From positions 2,914,001 through 2,978,000 of the forward strand of contig NZ_CP064032.1 of NCBI RefSeq assembly GCF_049532905.1: 64,000 nucleotides of DNA, read 5' to 3'. The notes below the pieces were generated by a model. The model made no database searches, had not been told where the DNA came from, and saw only the letters and a program-made list of their open reading frames with translations. Of the stretch, positions 42,941-51,803 are shown piece by piece. Numbering within the stretch: position 1 is the first letter of the stretch; the number at the start of each line of letters is the position of its first letter. A program made the translations under genes and the position numbers. This DNA is from Dyella_B nitratireducens (GTDB taxonomy: Bacteria > Pseudomonadota > Gammaproteobacteria > Xanthomonadales > Rhodanobacteraceae).

Positions 42941-43498
42941 TTAACCGCTTACGGACACCCGTAAAAGAACAGAACGATAGTGCTCCAGTCCCGGCACATC
43001 CATATTCTGAATCTTGGCTTCGTCATCCCATTGACGCAGCTGGACCGCGACGCTGGCATTCGGCAACGCCTCGAAAGCCGCCGCTTCCTCGTCACACATC
43101 GGACCACCTTGGAGTTGCAGGCTTTCGACGGAAGCGGGCGACAGCCGGCCGAGGTAACCTGGGTCTGTCGCGCAGAGATAGCGCTTCGCGGCGACATGCA
43201 AGCGCACCGTTTCAGTAACGTCTTCACCAAACCACCTGGCCAGATAGGCGGCTGCCACTTCTTCGTGAGCGCCATCGACACCGCGTTGCGCAATGTCCTC
43301 CGGCAGGCCATGCAGCATGTGGCCGATATCGTGGAGCAATGCGGCCGCTATCGTGGAAGGGCTAGCCTGAGACTGCTCCGCGAAATATGCACACTGCAGG
43401 CAGTGTTCAAGCACGGAAACCGGTTCGCCAAAATAGGCCTCTTTGCCCTGTGCCGATAACAGATCCAGCAAATCATCTATGTGTTTGTCGTTCGACAT
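42941..43498 (-). CDS. PhnZ/TmpB-like HD-domain protein (phosphonate-type oxygenase family)
   Basis: This 185-aa protein resembles HD proteins linked to phosphonate breakdown: YFGEPVSVLEHCLQCAYFAE with the front-end Tyr/Glu segment, then AAALLHDIGHMLH with HD metal ligands, ARWFGEDVTETVRLHVAAKR with a further His, and LQGGPMCDEEAAAFEALP. Family members are di-iron oxygenases that cleave hydroxylated phosphonates. The usual partner 2OG hydroxylase and phosphonate transporter are not adjacent, so the substrate is open. Start after GGAG. Confidence 0.8.
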   Translation of the reverse strand: MSNDKHIDDLLDLLSAQGKEAYFGEPVSVLEHCLQCAYFAEQSQASPSTIAAALLHDIGHMLHGLPEDIAQRGVDGAHEEVAAAYLARWFGEDVTETVRLHVAAKRYLCATDPGYLGRLSPASVESLQLQGGPMCDEEAAAFEALPNASVAVQLRQWDDEAKIQNMDVPGLEHYRSVLLRVSVSG

Positions 43499-43673
43499 CA
43501 TCGACTCCGTGGCGAACCCTATCGATGCACCGCTGGTTAGGCCAGCTGCAAGCAGACAGTAAATGCGCCCCGGATGACGGAAAGCGTGCGGATGTCTAGA
43601 CGACTTGGCGATCTTGTACACCGACCCAACCGAGCGCAAGCGCACGCACGCCCTTCAATCATCCCGCACGTGA

Positions 43674-44576
43674 TCAACCCGATGCGACGGATTTCATGTA
43701 ATCGATAAATGCTCGCATAGGTGGTGGCACATGCCTTCGCGAGTAGTAATAAATGACCGGGCCGCTGAATGCGGGCAGCCCATGCTGCATAAGGGAAACT
43801 AATTTACCTTTGCTGATCCACGTCGACACGTGCTCTTCAAAAGTGAGCAAATAACCTGCCCCGCCCAGGGCCGCAGAAACCGCCACGCGTGTATTGTCAG
43901 TGACAAGCCGGTTATGTGGCTCAACGGTGACCAGCTTCCCCTTCCGTGAAAATTCCCAAGGTAGCAGCGTGCCGCCTGGGAAACGATGGCGGATGGCGGG
44001 CACGCGCGCGAGGTCTTCAATGCGCGATGGCGTTCCCGTTTTCTTGAGCAGCGCTGGCGCAGCGACAAGCACGTATCGTTGCTTGCCTCCGATGGGAACA
44101 CTGATCATGTCGGCCGACAGATGCTCGGCATAGCGAATACCGAGATCGAACCCGGCACGCACGATATCGATCAGGGCATCCTCAACGGTAAGCTGGACAT
44201 CAATGCGTGGATATCGCGCGAGAAAGCCAGGTAGATGAGGCGCCAGGATCAGCTCGGCCGCAGGCGGCGCCGCGTTGATCTTCAATATGCCGGATGGCTC
44301 ACCGCCCCCTGCCGCGGCGACTTCGACAGCCGCATCCAGCGCGGCGAGTGCAGGTTCCACATGCGTGAGCAGCGCCAAGCCCGCTTCGGTCAAAGCCATG
44401 CTGCGCGTGGTGCGATGAAACAACCTTACCTGCATCTGCTCCTCAAGCGCCCGCAGACGATCACTCATTCGCGAAACAGGTACGTTGAGCTTGGCCGCAG
44501 CGCGCCTCAACCCGCCCTCCTTGGCGATTACGATAAACAGGTCGAGATCGGTTTCGGCACGCAACTGTGTTCGCAT
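43674..44576 (-). CDS. LysR-family transcriptional regulator
   Basis: This 300-aa protein has the N-terminal helix-turn-helix (DLFIVIAKEGGLRRAAAKLN, RALEEQMQVRLFHRTTRSMA) and a substrate-binding domain (GILKINAAPPAAELILAP). It is divergent from the RidA-like gene 86 bp away, which it probably controls. The start at 44576 is the standard LysR position; an ATG at 44630 is upstream. Confidence 0.92.
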   Translation of the reverse strand: MRTQLRAETDLDLFIVIAKEGGLRRAAAKLNVPVSRMSDRLRALEEQMQVRLFHRTTRSMALTEAGLALLTHVEPALAALDAAVEVAAAGGGEPSGILKINAAPPAAELILAPHLPGFLARYPRIDVQLTVEDALIDIVRAGFDLGIRYAEHLSADMISVPIGGKQRYVLVAAPALLKKTGTPSRIEDLARVPAIRHRFPGGTLLPWEFSRKGKLVTVEPHNRLVTDNTRVAVSAALGGAGYLLTFEEHVSTWISKGKLVSLMQHGLPAFSGPVIYYYSRRHVPPPMRAFIDYMKSVASG

Positions 44577-44662
44577 TTTCGGACACCTTGTTCGATATTG
44601 ATCATATTGTTCGATCACTGTATCGGGCACAAGATGCGCCTAACTCAGAAGGAGCAAGCGCC

Positions 44663-45070
44663 ATGTCCGAAGCGGTATTCAACAATCCCGATACGCTCCC
44701 GCCACCGCCGGGTTACAGCCAACTCGTCGAGGTCACAGGTGGAAGGTTCGTGTTTGTGGCGGGGCAAGTGTCACTCAACCAAGACGGATCGCTGGTCGGT
44801 GAGGGAGACATCGCCAAACAGGCCGATCAGGTGTTTCACAATCTCAAAGCAGCCGTCGAATCACGTGGCGGCACCTTGAAAGACATCATCAAGTTCACGA
44901 TGTTCGTCACCAGCATGGCGGCGCTTCCGGCTATACGGGAAGCCAGGGATCGCTATCTGGCTGATGCCAAGGTGAAAAACCCTCCTGCCAGCACCCTGGT
45001 TCAAGTGTCTGCGCTCTTTCGTCCCGAATTCTTGATCGAGATCGAAGCCGTGGCATGGTTGAGCGGTTGA
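44663..45070 (+). CDS. RidA/YjgF-family protein
   Basis: This 135-aa protein after AAGGAG shows the RidA pattern: PPPPGYSQLVEV, FVAGQVSLNQDG, QVFHNLKAAVESRGG and ASTLVQVSALFRPEFLIEIE. The catalytic Arg of true RidA (in the NR.R.xxV region) is replaced by a Ser/Thr-rich stretch with Arg shifted to FRPE, so it may belong to an Rid2-Rid7 type. RidA enzymes deaminate reactive imines. Confidence 0.88.
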   Translation: MSEAVFNNPDTLPPPPGYSQLVEVTGGRFVFVAGQVSLNQDGSLVGEGDIAKQADQVFHNLKAAVESRGGTLKDIIKFTMFVTSMAALPAIREARDRYLADAKVKNPPASTLVQVSALFRPEFLIEIEAVAWLSG

Positions 45071-45143
45071 TGCTTCTCGTCGCGCTTAAGCAGGTACCGC
45101 TCGGTTCAATCTATCCTGAAAGAACTCTGGCACTTTTCCGCGT

Positions 45144-45737
45144 TCAATCGCCAAGCACCTGCAACAACTGCTGACGCCCATCCCTCAAGATCTCATCAGC
45201 CAGCGCAGGATCAGCCTCAGCAACAGCACGCGAAAGCATCAGCGCGCCGACCATCTGACTGAACACCGCGATGGCTTTTTTTCTTTTCTCTTGCGGGTTC
45301 TCGCCCTCGATCACATTCGCCAGTTGATCGACATTCCATGCCAGCCCGCGCGCGTAGGATTGCCGCGCTTCCTGGCCAAGCCGACGAACATCGCCAGCGA
45401 ATGCAGTCAATGGACAACCTGCCTCCACATCAGCCATGTGATCGGGGGACAGATACCACTCGACATGCCGCTTGATGGGGTCGACCGCTTCCTCTTTTGA
45501 CGCTTCGAGGCCCCCCGTAAGCAGGTCCGCGCCGCCTTCCATGGCCCTCTCCATGACCGCGGCAACCAAGGCGTCCTTCGATTTGAAGTGGTTGTAGAAG
45601 CCGCCCTGGGTGAAACCTGCGGCCTTGGTCAGCTCTGCCAAGCCCACCGCAGCCACCCCGCGCTCGCGAAAGAGCTTTTCCGCTGCAGCGACGATAGCGC
45701 CTTTGTTTTCAATAGCTTGCTTCTTTGAAACGCCCAT
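45144..45737 (-). CDS. TetR-family repressor
   Basis: This 197-aa protein begins MGVSKKQAIENKGAIVAAAE, with the helix-turn-helix LAELTKAAGFTQGGFYNHFKSKD at about 35-57. The C-terminal ligand domain has GCPLTAFAGDVRRLG, typical of the group regulating SDR or nitroreductase genes. It is divergent from the SnoaL/SDR operon. Two matching palindromes lie in the shared promoter region. Confidence 0.93.
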   Translation of the reverse strand: MGVSKKQAIENKGAIVAAAEKLFRERGVAAVGLAELTKAAGFTQGGFYNHFKSKDALVAAVMERAMEGGADLLTGGLEASKEEAVDPIKRHVEWYLSPDHMADVEAGCPLTAFAGDVRRLGQEARQSYARGLAWNVDQLANVIEGENPQEKRKKAIAVFSQMVGALMLSRAVAEADPALADEILRDGRQQLLQVLGD

Positions 45738-45784
45738 AAAACCACTCCTGCCCTACGGCCTGGCTGCGCTTTGCCTCGAAATAC

Positions 45785-45800
45785 AATGGTGATCGCCATT
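45785..45800. promoter_or_regulatory. TetR operator, site 1
   Basis: AATGGTGATCGCCATT is a 16-bp palindrome with one central mismatched pair, 48 bp before the tetR start. It is the twin of the site at 45838. Confidence 0.75.
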
Positions 45801-45837
45801 GACATTCGATCGAGACGGAGCCATTCTACGCCACATC

Positions 45838-45853
45838 AATGGTGATCACCATT
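45838..45853. promoter_or_regulatory. TetR operator, site 2
   Basis: AATGGTGATCACCATT is a perfect 16-bp palindrome. Its centre is 53 bp from site 1, about five helical turns. The sites sit between the divergent tetR and SnoaL genes. Confidence 0.8.
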
Positions 45854-45961
45854 GTGATTTTACCCCTGCGTCAGGCAGCTGAACACCTGACGCCAAGTAA
45901 CGCATCGACACATTCGCGCTCGAGCGCACCGCCACTTGAGCCATCGGAACAGGAAACGACC

Positions 45962-46363
45962 ATGTCAAAGACGTCGCCCGAACAGAACAAGGCTCTTGTC
46001 ATCGAGGCATTCGACACGCTGTTCAACCAGCGCGACTACGCAGCCGCCGAGCGCTTCTGGTCAGACAAGTACATCCAACACAGTGCGCATATCCCGCCTG
46101 GCCGTAATGGCTTGTTCAACCTGATTCGCAATATCCCCAGCAGCTTGCGTTACGAGCATGGCCTGATCATGGCCGAGGGTGATTACGTCATCGTGCACGG
46201 ACGCTTCTCCGGCCATGGCCGTCCTGCGGCGTGGATCGCCGCGGATATCGTCCGCATCGAAAACGGCAAGCTCGCCGAGCACTGGGACGTGCTGCAGGAC
46301 GAAGCCGCGCAAACCGAATCCCAAAGTGGATTGCCCATGTTCGGCAACCGCTTCCCCGCTTGA
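45962..46363 (+). CDS. SnoaL-like polyketide cyclase-fold protein
   Basis: This 133-aa protein after ACAGGAAACG has the SnoaL/NTF2-like pattern: ALVIEAFDTLFNQRDYAAAE, KYIQHSAHIPPGRNG, YVIVHGRFSGHG and AADIVRIENGKLAEHWDVLQ. Members are small alpha-plus-beta barrels acting as isomerases, hydrolases or ligand carriers. It is the first gene of the operon controlled by the TetR twin operators, followed 21 bp later by an SDR gene. Confidence 0.9.
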   Translation: MSKTSPEQNKALVIEAFDTLFNQRDYAAAERFWSDKYIQHSAHIPPGRNGLFNLIRNIPSSLRYEHGLIMAEGDYVIVHGRFSGHGRPAAWIAADIVRIENGKLAEHWDVLQDEAAQTESQSGLPMFGNRFPA

Positions 46364-46384
46364 ACTCAATCTAGGAGAACACCC

Positions 46385-47143
46385 ATGAAACTCACTGGCA
46401 ACACCATCTTCATCACCGGCGGCGGCTCGGGCATCGGTCGCGGACTTGCCGAGGCGCTGCACAAGCGTGGCAACAAAGTCATCATTGCCGGCCGGCGCCG
46501 TAGCCATATCAATGCGGTAATCGCAGCGAATCCCGGTATGGAAGCCGTCGAACTCGACATCACCGATCCGACAAGCATTGATCGCGTGGCAGCCCAGTTG
46601 ATCGCCGATCACCCTGAACTCAATGTGCTCATCAACAATGCCGGCATCATGCAGCCTGACGGCATTGCCGGAAAGATTGATGACGCATTGCTGACCTCGA
46701 CCATGTCAACCAATGTGCTCGGGCCGATTCGCATGACCTCGGCATTGATCGAGCACCTCAAGACCAAGAAAAATGCCACTGTGGCATACACGAGTTCCGT
46801 GCTCGCCTTCGTACCGTTGGCTGTTACCGGCATCTACTCGGCCACCAAGGCTGCGCTTCATTCCTACGTACTGTCGCAACGCTTCATGCTGCGAAATACG
46901 GGCGTTCGCGTGCTGGAGATCGCGCCACCGTGGGTACGCACCGAACTCATGAACAGCCAAGAGGCCGAACAAGCCATGCCGCTTGATCAGTTTATTGCTG
47001 AGACGATGGAGGTGCTTGGGACGGATGCGGACGAGATTCTGGTGGATGCCGCCAAGCAGTTTCGTGCCAACGTTGGGCCGAATGAACATGGCTTCGTCAA
47101 TGGCTTCAATGAGCAGGCGCTGGCGCTGTTTGGTGGTGGTTGA
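46385..47143 (+). CDS. SDR-family oxidoreductase (DltE-like)
   Basis: This 252-aa protein has TGGGSGIGRGLAEAL, LINNAGIMQPDG, YTSSVLAFVPLAVTGIYSATK with the Ser-Tyr-Lys triad, and APPWVRTEL. It belongs to the DltE/YdfG-like SDR group. It lies in an operon with the SnoaL-like gene under TetR control, a layout often seen for detoxification of quinones or aldehydes. The substrate is unknown. Confidence 0.92.
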   Translation: MKLTGNTIFITGGGSGIGRGLAEALHKRGNKVIIAGRRRSHINAVIAANPGMEAVELDITDPTSIDRVAAQLIADHPELNVLINNAGIMQPDGIAGKIDDALLTSTMSTNVLGPIRMTSALIEHLKTKKNATVAYTSSVLAFVPLAVTGIYSATKAALHSYVLSQRFMLRNTGVRVLEIAPPWVRTELMNSQEAEQAMPLDQFIAETMEVLGTDADEILVDAAKQFRANVGPNEHGFVNGFNEQALALFGGG

Positions 47144-47190
47144 GTTGTTGGCTAGTCATAAGCAACCCTGATAACAAGTTGGCGCGTCTC

Positions 47191-47228
47191 CTCACCGTCA
47201 TTCCGGCGAAAGCCGGAATGACGGTGAG
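47191..47228. terminator. Perfect palindrome, single-arm form of the CGTCATTCCGGCG repeat
   Basis: CTCACCGTCATTCCGGC-GAAA-GCCGGAATGACGGTGAG is a perfect 17-bp stem with a GAAA loop. It lies between the convergent SDR and porin genes and probably ends both transcripts. It is also the minimal unit (element D) of the repeat family. Confidence 0.8.
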
Positions 47229-47267
47229 GTGCTACGCGGCTTTCACGGATAGAAATTTTTCCTAACC

Positions 47268-48617
47268 TCAGTAAGAAAACGACAGCGAACTCATCCACGT
47301 CAACGAAGGCGGCTGCTTCGGCGTAGGAATGGGATTCACGGTGTAACTCAGCTGGTTGGAAAGGTAGACGCCGCGTGACACGCGATAGACGTAGGAAAGC
47401 GAATAGTTACGACTGTAATCCACGGCAGTGAAACCATCTGCCTGCTGCATACGCTCAAAAGAGCGGCTCAGCCGATCAAAGGTATAGCCCAGCGCGACCA
47501 CGTCGTAAGGACGGCTAAAAGGACCCAGCAAGTAGAACGTAACCCCCATATCTCCGGCATACACGTTTCGATCCGGCGGCGCATAGTCAGCCTTGGCATT
47601 GACGTAAAACCCACGGAACGGTTGCGTAGCGTCCGTCTGCAACAACTGATAGTCGCCAACCAGGTAATAAGCATAGTTGTTATTCGCGTAGCCACCGTGG
47701 AAATCGGGGAAATGACTCTCGTTGTACATCACGCCCTGACGTAGCCACATCATGCTTTGTTGAGGCGCGGCATCCGTCTGGTAACCCAGTTCATTGATAT
47801 ACAGCGCCTTGGCACCGGGGATATGCCACTTCAAACCCAAGAAATTGTTGTTGTCCCAATCCGCCTGTGGCCCCTTGGGATCCACGCTGCGGGTGACGCC
47901 GAAACGCTCGTAGAAATGCTTGTGCGGCGAGGCCAGGCGGAAATTGGCCTCGGGCGCGGTCTTGTTAAAAATGAATCCGACTTCGTAAGGAATGGAACTC
48001 CCGACACCGGCCGGCGACGTCGTCGAATTGGTGCCTAACGAAAAGCCGTAAAACTGGTTGCCGAGTTCTTCAAAACCGTACTGCAACTGCACGCGCCCAT
48101 CATTGAACCGCTGCGTGATGTAGAAGCTGTTGATGGCGAAACCGTTCGGATTTTCCCCGGCATACGAGAACCACTGAACATTCGCGTTGAACACCAATTG
48201 CGACGCACCAGCAAACCCGATTCGAGAGAGATCGTAGGTGGCCGTTACAAAGGAGCCAAACCGGTAGGTAGGATCTTGCCCGATATAAAGCTGAGGGTGG
48301 GCAGCACGGTTCAACAGATCGAAGGTGCCGCCAAAATTAGTGCCGCCTTGAATCAGCCAGCCATGGTCAGCCAGGCTTGCGCGAAACTTGCCCAGATCCG
48401 GCGACATGGTTTCACACGTGCTGATCGCAGGGCTGGTTGTACCTTGCGGTTGCAAGCCGTCATACCGATGGCAAGGGATGATGTCGGGGCCCATGTTGGC
48501 ACCGGAGGGGTCTATCGAGGTGATAAGCGTCGCGTGCGCGTTGTTGCCAATGGCGGATAAAGCCAGCAGCAAGCTTCCAGCTAACACGAGCCCAATGCGA
48601 TAAGAAAATGGAGACAT
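47268..48617 (-). CDS. OprB-type carbohydrate-selective porin
   Basis: This 449-aa protein starts at MSPFSYRIG, with a signal peptide to about residue 31. Alternating strands throughout (AFGNGFAINSFYITQRF-like patterns, LYINELGYQT, YAYYLVGDYQLLQ) and the final SLSFSY with aromatic C-terminus mark an outer-membrane barrel. The N-terminal SLADHGWLIQGGTNFGGTF and LSRIGFAGASQLVFNANVQW match the OprB family, which takes up sugars. It lies beside a GH29 fucosidase. Confidence 0.82.
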   Translation of the reverse strand: MSPFSYRIGLVLAGSLLLALSAIGNNAHATLITSIDPSGANMGPDIIPCHRYDGLQPQGTTSPAISTCETMSPDLGKFRASLADHGWLIQGGTNFGGTFDLLNRAAHPQLYIGQDPTYRFGSFVTATYDLSRIGFAGASQLVFNANVQWFSYAGENPNGFAINSFYITQRFNDGRVQLQYGFEELGNQFYGFSLGTNSTTSPAGVGSSIPYEVGFIFNKTAPEANFRLASPHKHFYERFGVTRSVDPKGPQADWDNNNFLGLKWHIPGAKALYINELGYQTDAAPQQSMMWLRQGVMYNESHFPDFHGGYANNNYAYYLVGDYQLLQTDATQPFRGFYVNAKADYAPPDRNVYAGDMGVTFYLLGPFSRPYDVVALGYTFDRLSRSFERMQQADGFTAVDYSRNYSLSYVYRVSRGVYLSNQLSYTVNPIPTPKQPPSLTWMSSLSFSY

Positions 48618-49013
48618 AAAAGTCTCTCGCACCCGCTTATTCAACGAGTGGGAAAGCACATAGCTGTTGTGGTGGGGAAAACCTAGCCTCGTTCGTTAAC
48701 GTAATCGCGCGAGTGGTCCATATACAGTGCCAGATGGCATAGCCAGTTCATTAAAGCGGGCTCTGGCTTTCCGGAAAAGAATGTGAAAAGCGGTCCAAGG
48801 AAGCCCCTAACCGCAGCTTCGACTCTAATCTCCGCGCTGATGCTATTTCGCGCGGGTCGTCATTCCGGCGAAGGCCGGAATCCAGTGTGAATACGTCGTG
48901 CGAAGCACTCAACATAGATTTTGTGTGCTTTGCACAGCGTATTTGACTGGATTCCGGCTTTCGCCGGAATGACGCCAAACAGAGATGAAGCTTCACATAT
49001 GAACGAGCGCGAC
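48618..49013. other. Intergenic region with palindromic repeat
   Basis: This holds the porin promoter region and element E. No gene. Confidence 0.55.
48858..48974. repeat. CGTCATTCCGGCG-family element E
   Basis: Full arms CGTCATTCCGGCGAAGGCCG and CGGCTTTCGCCGGAATGACG surround a spacer unlike that of the other copies. It ends 39 bp from the fucosidase stop. Confidence 0.9.
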
Positions 49014-50444
49014 TCAGTCAGTCCTGAGCACAACCACCGTGTCATTCGGATCGAGCGCCTTGCCAGGCAATTGCAGATCAAGCGCCCCACCCTTTTGCGT
49101 GTACTTAAGAGGCGCATGCTTCGGATCAGCCAGCAAGTAAGCCTGCTTGACCGGCACATTTACATTTGCCAGATGGAATGCCTCGCCTGGCCAGGTCAAC
49201 ACGTGAATATAGATTTTCCCGGGCCTTGTCGTGGCGCGCCAATCCCAGGTGGGAACCCATTTCGGCTTGTTCTCGCCAACCGTTTTTTCAGTGCTCGAAA
49301 ACGTTCCGTGGGCACCCGGGAATGGCGTGGGGCCGGTATCGTAAATCGATTCGCCATTGACATCGAGCCACTTGCCAATCGCCTGCAAGCGCTCCGCTTC
49401 CGCTGCGGGAATCACGCCTTGCGCATCAGGCCCGACATTGAGCAAAAGGTTGCCGCCCTTGCTCGCCACATCAACCAGCGTGCGCAGCAACTCCTGCGTT
49501 GATTTGAAATTCGTGTCGGTCGATTTGTAGCCCCAGGTGTCGTTGATCGTCATGCAGGTTTCCCAGTCACGACCTGGGTAGCCCTGCGCGGGGACATTCT
49601 GCTCAGGTGTTTCGGTATCACCCTTGTAACCGCCACCGAGACGATTGTTCCAAATCAGATTCGGATGCTGGTTGAGCAATGCGACGATTTCCGAGGCAAG
49701 CTGCGGCGTCATGTCCGCAGTGGGCGTATCAAACCAGATGATCGCCGGTGACGGCTGATAGTTGCTCAGCAACTCCTTCAACTGCGGGATCGCCTTGGTG
49801 TGCAAATAGTTAGCAAAACTGCCCTGCTGAGCCTCATCCCAATGGCCGTTATGTTTTGCGTCGAACGTCATCGCGGCGCCACCTGGCGCAGTCCAATCCT
49901 GGTCCTGCGAATAGTAGAAGCCCAGCTTGATCCCCTGCTTTTGCGCTTCCTTGGCCAGTTCCTTCAACGGATCGCGCTTGAACGGTGTTGCGTCCACGAT
50001 ATTGAAAGGATTCGCCTTCGAATCGAACATCGCAAAGCCATCATGATGCTTCGCAGTAATGACGATGTATTTCACGCCCGCCGCTTTCGCCAAGGCAACC
50101 CAGGCATGCGCATCAAATTGGATCGGATTGAACTGCGGTGCCAGCTTCTTGTAATCGGCAACGGGAATCTTTGCGTTGTACATGATCCATTCGCCGATGC
50201 TGTCGACCGGCTTACCGTTCCAAACACCAGCGGGCACGGCATACAGCCCCCAATGAATAAACATGCCAAAGCGCGCCTGCCGCCACCACGCCATGCGTGC
50301 ATCACGCTGCGCGGGCGTTTCGGTGTCCTGGACCGCGGGAACCGGATGAGTCGAAGGCGCTTGCGGCACCTGCTTCGCGCCCGCCGAAGCGGATAACGCC
50401 ACCAGCGCCGAAGCCAGCGACACGGCATAAGTCAGCGATTTCAT
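49014..50444 (-). CDS. Secreted alpha-L-fucosidase (GH29)
   Basis: This 476-aa protein starts at MKSLTYAVSL after GGGGA. The signal peptide ends ASAGAK. GH29 features are FGMFIHWGLYAVPAGVWNG, YIVITAKHHDGFAMFDSKAN, KLGFYYSQDQDW and PAIIWFDTPTADM, where Asp is the nucleophile. GNLLLNVGPDAQG is also typical. It releases fucose from glycans in the periplasm or outside. Paired with the OprB-like porin it could form a small glycan-use locus. No transporter or fucose pathway genes are adjacent. Confidence 0.95.
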   Translation of the reverse strand: MKSLTYAVSLASALVALSASAGAKQVPQAPSTHPVPAVQDTETPAQRDARMAWWRQARFGMFIHWGLYAVPAGVWNGKPVDSIGEWIMYNAKIPVADYKKLAPQFNPIQFDAHAWVALAKAAGVKYIVITAKHHDGFAMFDSKANPFNIVDATPFKRDPLKELAKEAQKQGIKLGFYYSQDQDWTAPGGAAMTFDAKHNGHWDEAQQGSFANYLHTKAIPQLKELLSNYQPSPAIIWFDTPTADMTPQLASEIVALLNQHPNLIWNNRLGGGYKGDTETPEQNVPAQGYPGRDWETCMTINDTWGYKSTDTNFKSTQELLRTLVDVASKGGNLLLNVGPDAQGVIPAAEAERLQAIGKWLDVNGESIYDTGPTPFPGAHGTFSSTEKTVGENKPKWVPTWDWRATTRPGKIYIHVLTWPGEAFHLANVNVPVKQAYLLADPKHAPLKYTQKGGALDLQLPGKALDPNDTVVVLRTD

Positions 50445-50933
50445 TGCGTATATATCCCCTTCGGTGTCTGCCTCTCGGCATGGATGGCGATACGGCCCGG
50501 ACCGCCTGGGCGAACCTGGTTCATATATGAACTTATGTTTCAAATAGAAAGCATTCAAGCTGCAACGCAGCATCCAAGGATCACCGCGGCAAACTTGCGA
50601 AGCATCGTCACCTTTAATGCTGCCGTGGTCGGAAAGGTCATGTGCGACGCGCTCTTGGCTCAATGCTCCGAACTCGATGCTCGCGTTGATGCGACTTCAG
50701 AGCTGGGCGTCATTCCCGCGAAGGCCCACTGCTGTCCGGGGAAGTTTCGTAGCACCTCACGTCATTCCGGCGAAGGCCGAGGCGCTTTACAACAGCGAAG
50801 CTGGTCAATCCATGCTTCGTACTGGCTATGGATTCCGGCCTTCGCCGGAATGACGTCTTGAAGAACAATACTTGTCGATAAACCTGAAGCTCAAAGCGCC
50901 ACCCGCGATTCGATCCGTAAGCAGCAGGCAGAA
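50445..50933. other. Intergenic region with palindromic repeats
   Basis: This holds the fucosidase promoter and element F. No gene is supported. Confidence 0.55.
50708..50855. repeat. CGTCATTCCGGCG-family element F
   Basis: A truncated arm pair (50708-50759, with CACTGCTGTCCGGGGAAGTT) is fused to a complete one (50760-50855). The structure is like elements C and G. Confidence 0.85.
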
Positions 50934-51452
50934 TCAACGTTCTCCCTGCTTCTGATTCTCGATTCCCTGTCGAGACGCAGCCATCTTCACGATCAGTTCG
51001 TGCACTTGCTGCACATCAGCCGCCACGCCGCTAAGGTTCAGATTCAACGCAGTGAACCCCATCGCTTCGTTCGCGGACACCATTGCCCGCTTGATGGGAG
51101 ATAGACGTTGTAGCCAAGGTGTCGGATCGCGCAGTTCGAGACAAATAAAGTCGGCGCTGTTGACCGATCGCACATAAGCGCCAGTGATCTCCGACCAGGG
51201 TATGACACCTACCCCAAGCGTTCGATCGAACACACCCTGGTCATCGATGACCAGCCGCGGCCGCGCATCCAGCAGCTGCCATAAGAACAGCGGAATGCCG
51301 GCGCCGAAGAACAGAATGCTCATCCACCCTATCCAAGCGTCCCCTCCAGCGTGGTGCATGACGATGAAGACGCCCCCCGCGACAAAGCCGATGGCCGCAA
51401 TCAGCAATAAAACGTATTTGAGCCTTGAGGCTTTAATAGCGACGGGAATCAT
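50934..51452 (-). CDS. STM3941-like membrane protein
   Basis: This 172-aa protein has two N-terminal transmembrane helices (LKYVLLLIAAIGFVAGGVFI and WMSILFFGAGIPLFLWQL). A PH-like or YcxB-type soluble domain follows (RPRLVIDDQGVFDRTLGVGV, PWSEITGAYVRSVNSADFIC). This fits STM3941-type proteins of unknown function. The ATG at 51452 opens just before the first helix. Confidence 0.75.
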   Translation of the reverse strand: MIPVAIKASRLKYVLLLIAAIGFVAGGVFIVMHHAGGDAWIGWMSILFFGAGIPLFLWQLLDARPRLVIDDQGVFDRTLGVGVIPWSEITGAYVRSVNSADFICLELRDPTPWLQRLSPIKRAMVSANEAMGFTALNLNLSGVAADVQQVHELIVKMAASRQGIENQKQGER

Positions 51453-51803
51453 GAAGGCATGACGCGAATGGCCGACACTTTTTCCGGCCGAGCTGCAGCC
51501 ATGACCATGCAGATGTGTCCGCCCATTAAGTTCCCCTTGCCCCTGAGTGCGCCTAAGTTAATCGAAATACCAGCCAATTTCATGCGCTGCGTTTCGGGAT
51601 ATCCGCGCAATCACCCACCCTATCCGAATCGCCTCGCCAATACACTTCATGACAACGGCACACTGAGTGTCGACACCGCACAAATCAAGACATCTCATCA
51701 ATAACCCTGCCGATGTGACGCCAGTAACATTGGAAGCCTCCAAAACACCCGCTAGCATCAACCCCTTCGAGCACGATGCTCCATAAGCCAGAAAGGGGAC
51801 GCC
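51453..51803. other. 351-bp intergenic region
   Basis: Nothing recognised beyond presumed divergent promoters. The short frames on both strands lack ribosome sites. Confidence 0.5.

Larger units (their letters stand above)
42298..42943. repeat. Tandem duplication of a 323-bp unit
   Basis: Copy 1 is about 42298-42620 and copy 2 about 42621-42943, offset 323 bp, with only scattered differences. Each contains a minus-strand gene remnant and a REPIN-like element. The second copy ends at the stop codon of the HD-domain gene. Confidence 0.92.

Noticed and set aside
51558..51761. A 67-codon minus-strand frame before the M13 peptidase
   Set aside because: It reads fairly smoothly, but it has no ribosome site and lies in the promoter region of the peptidase gene.
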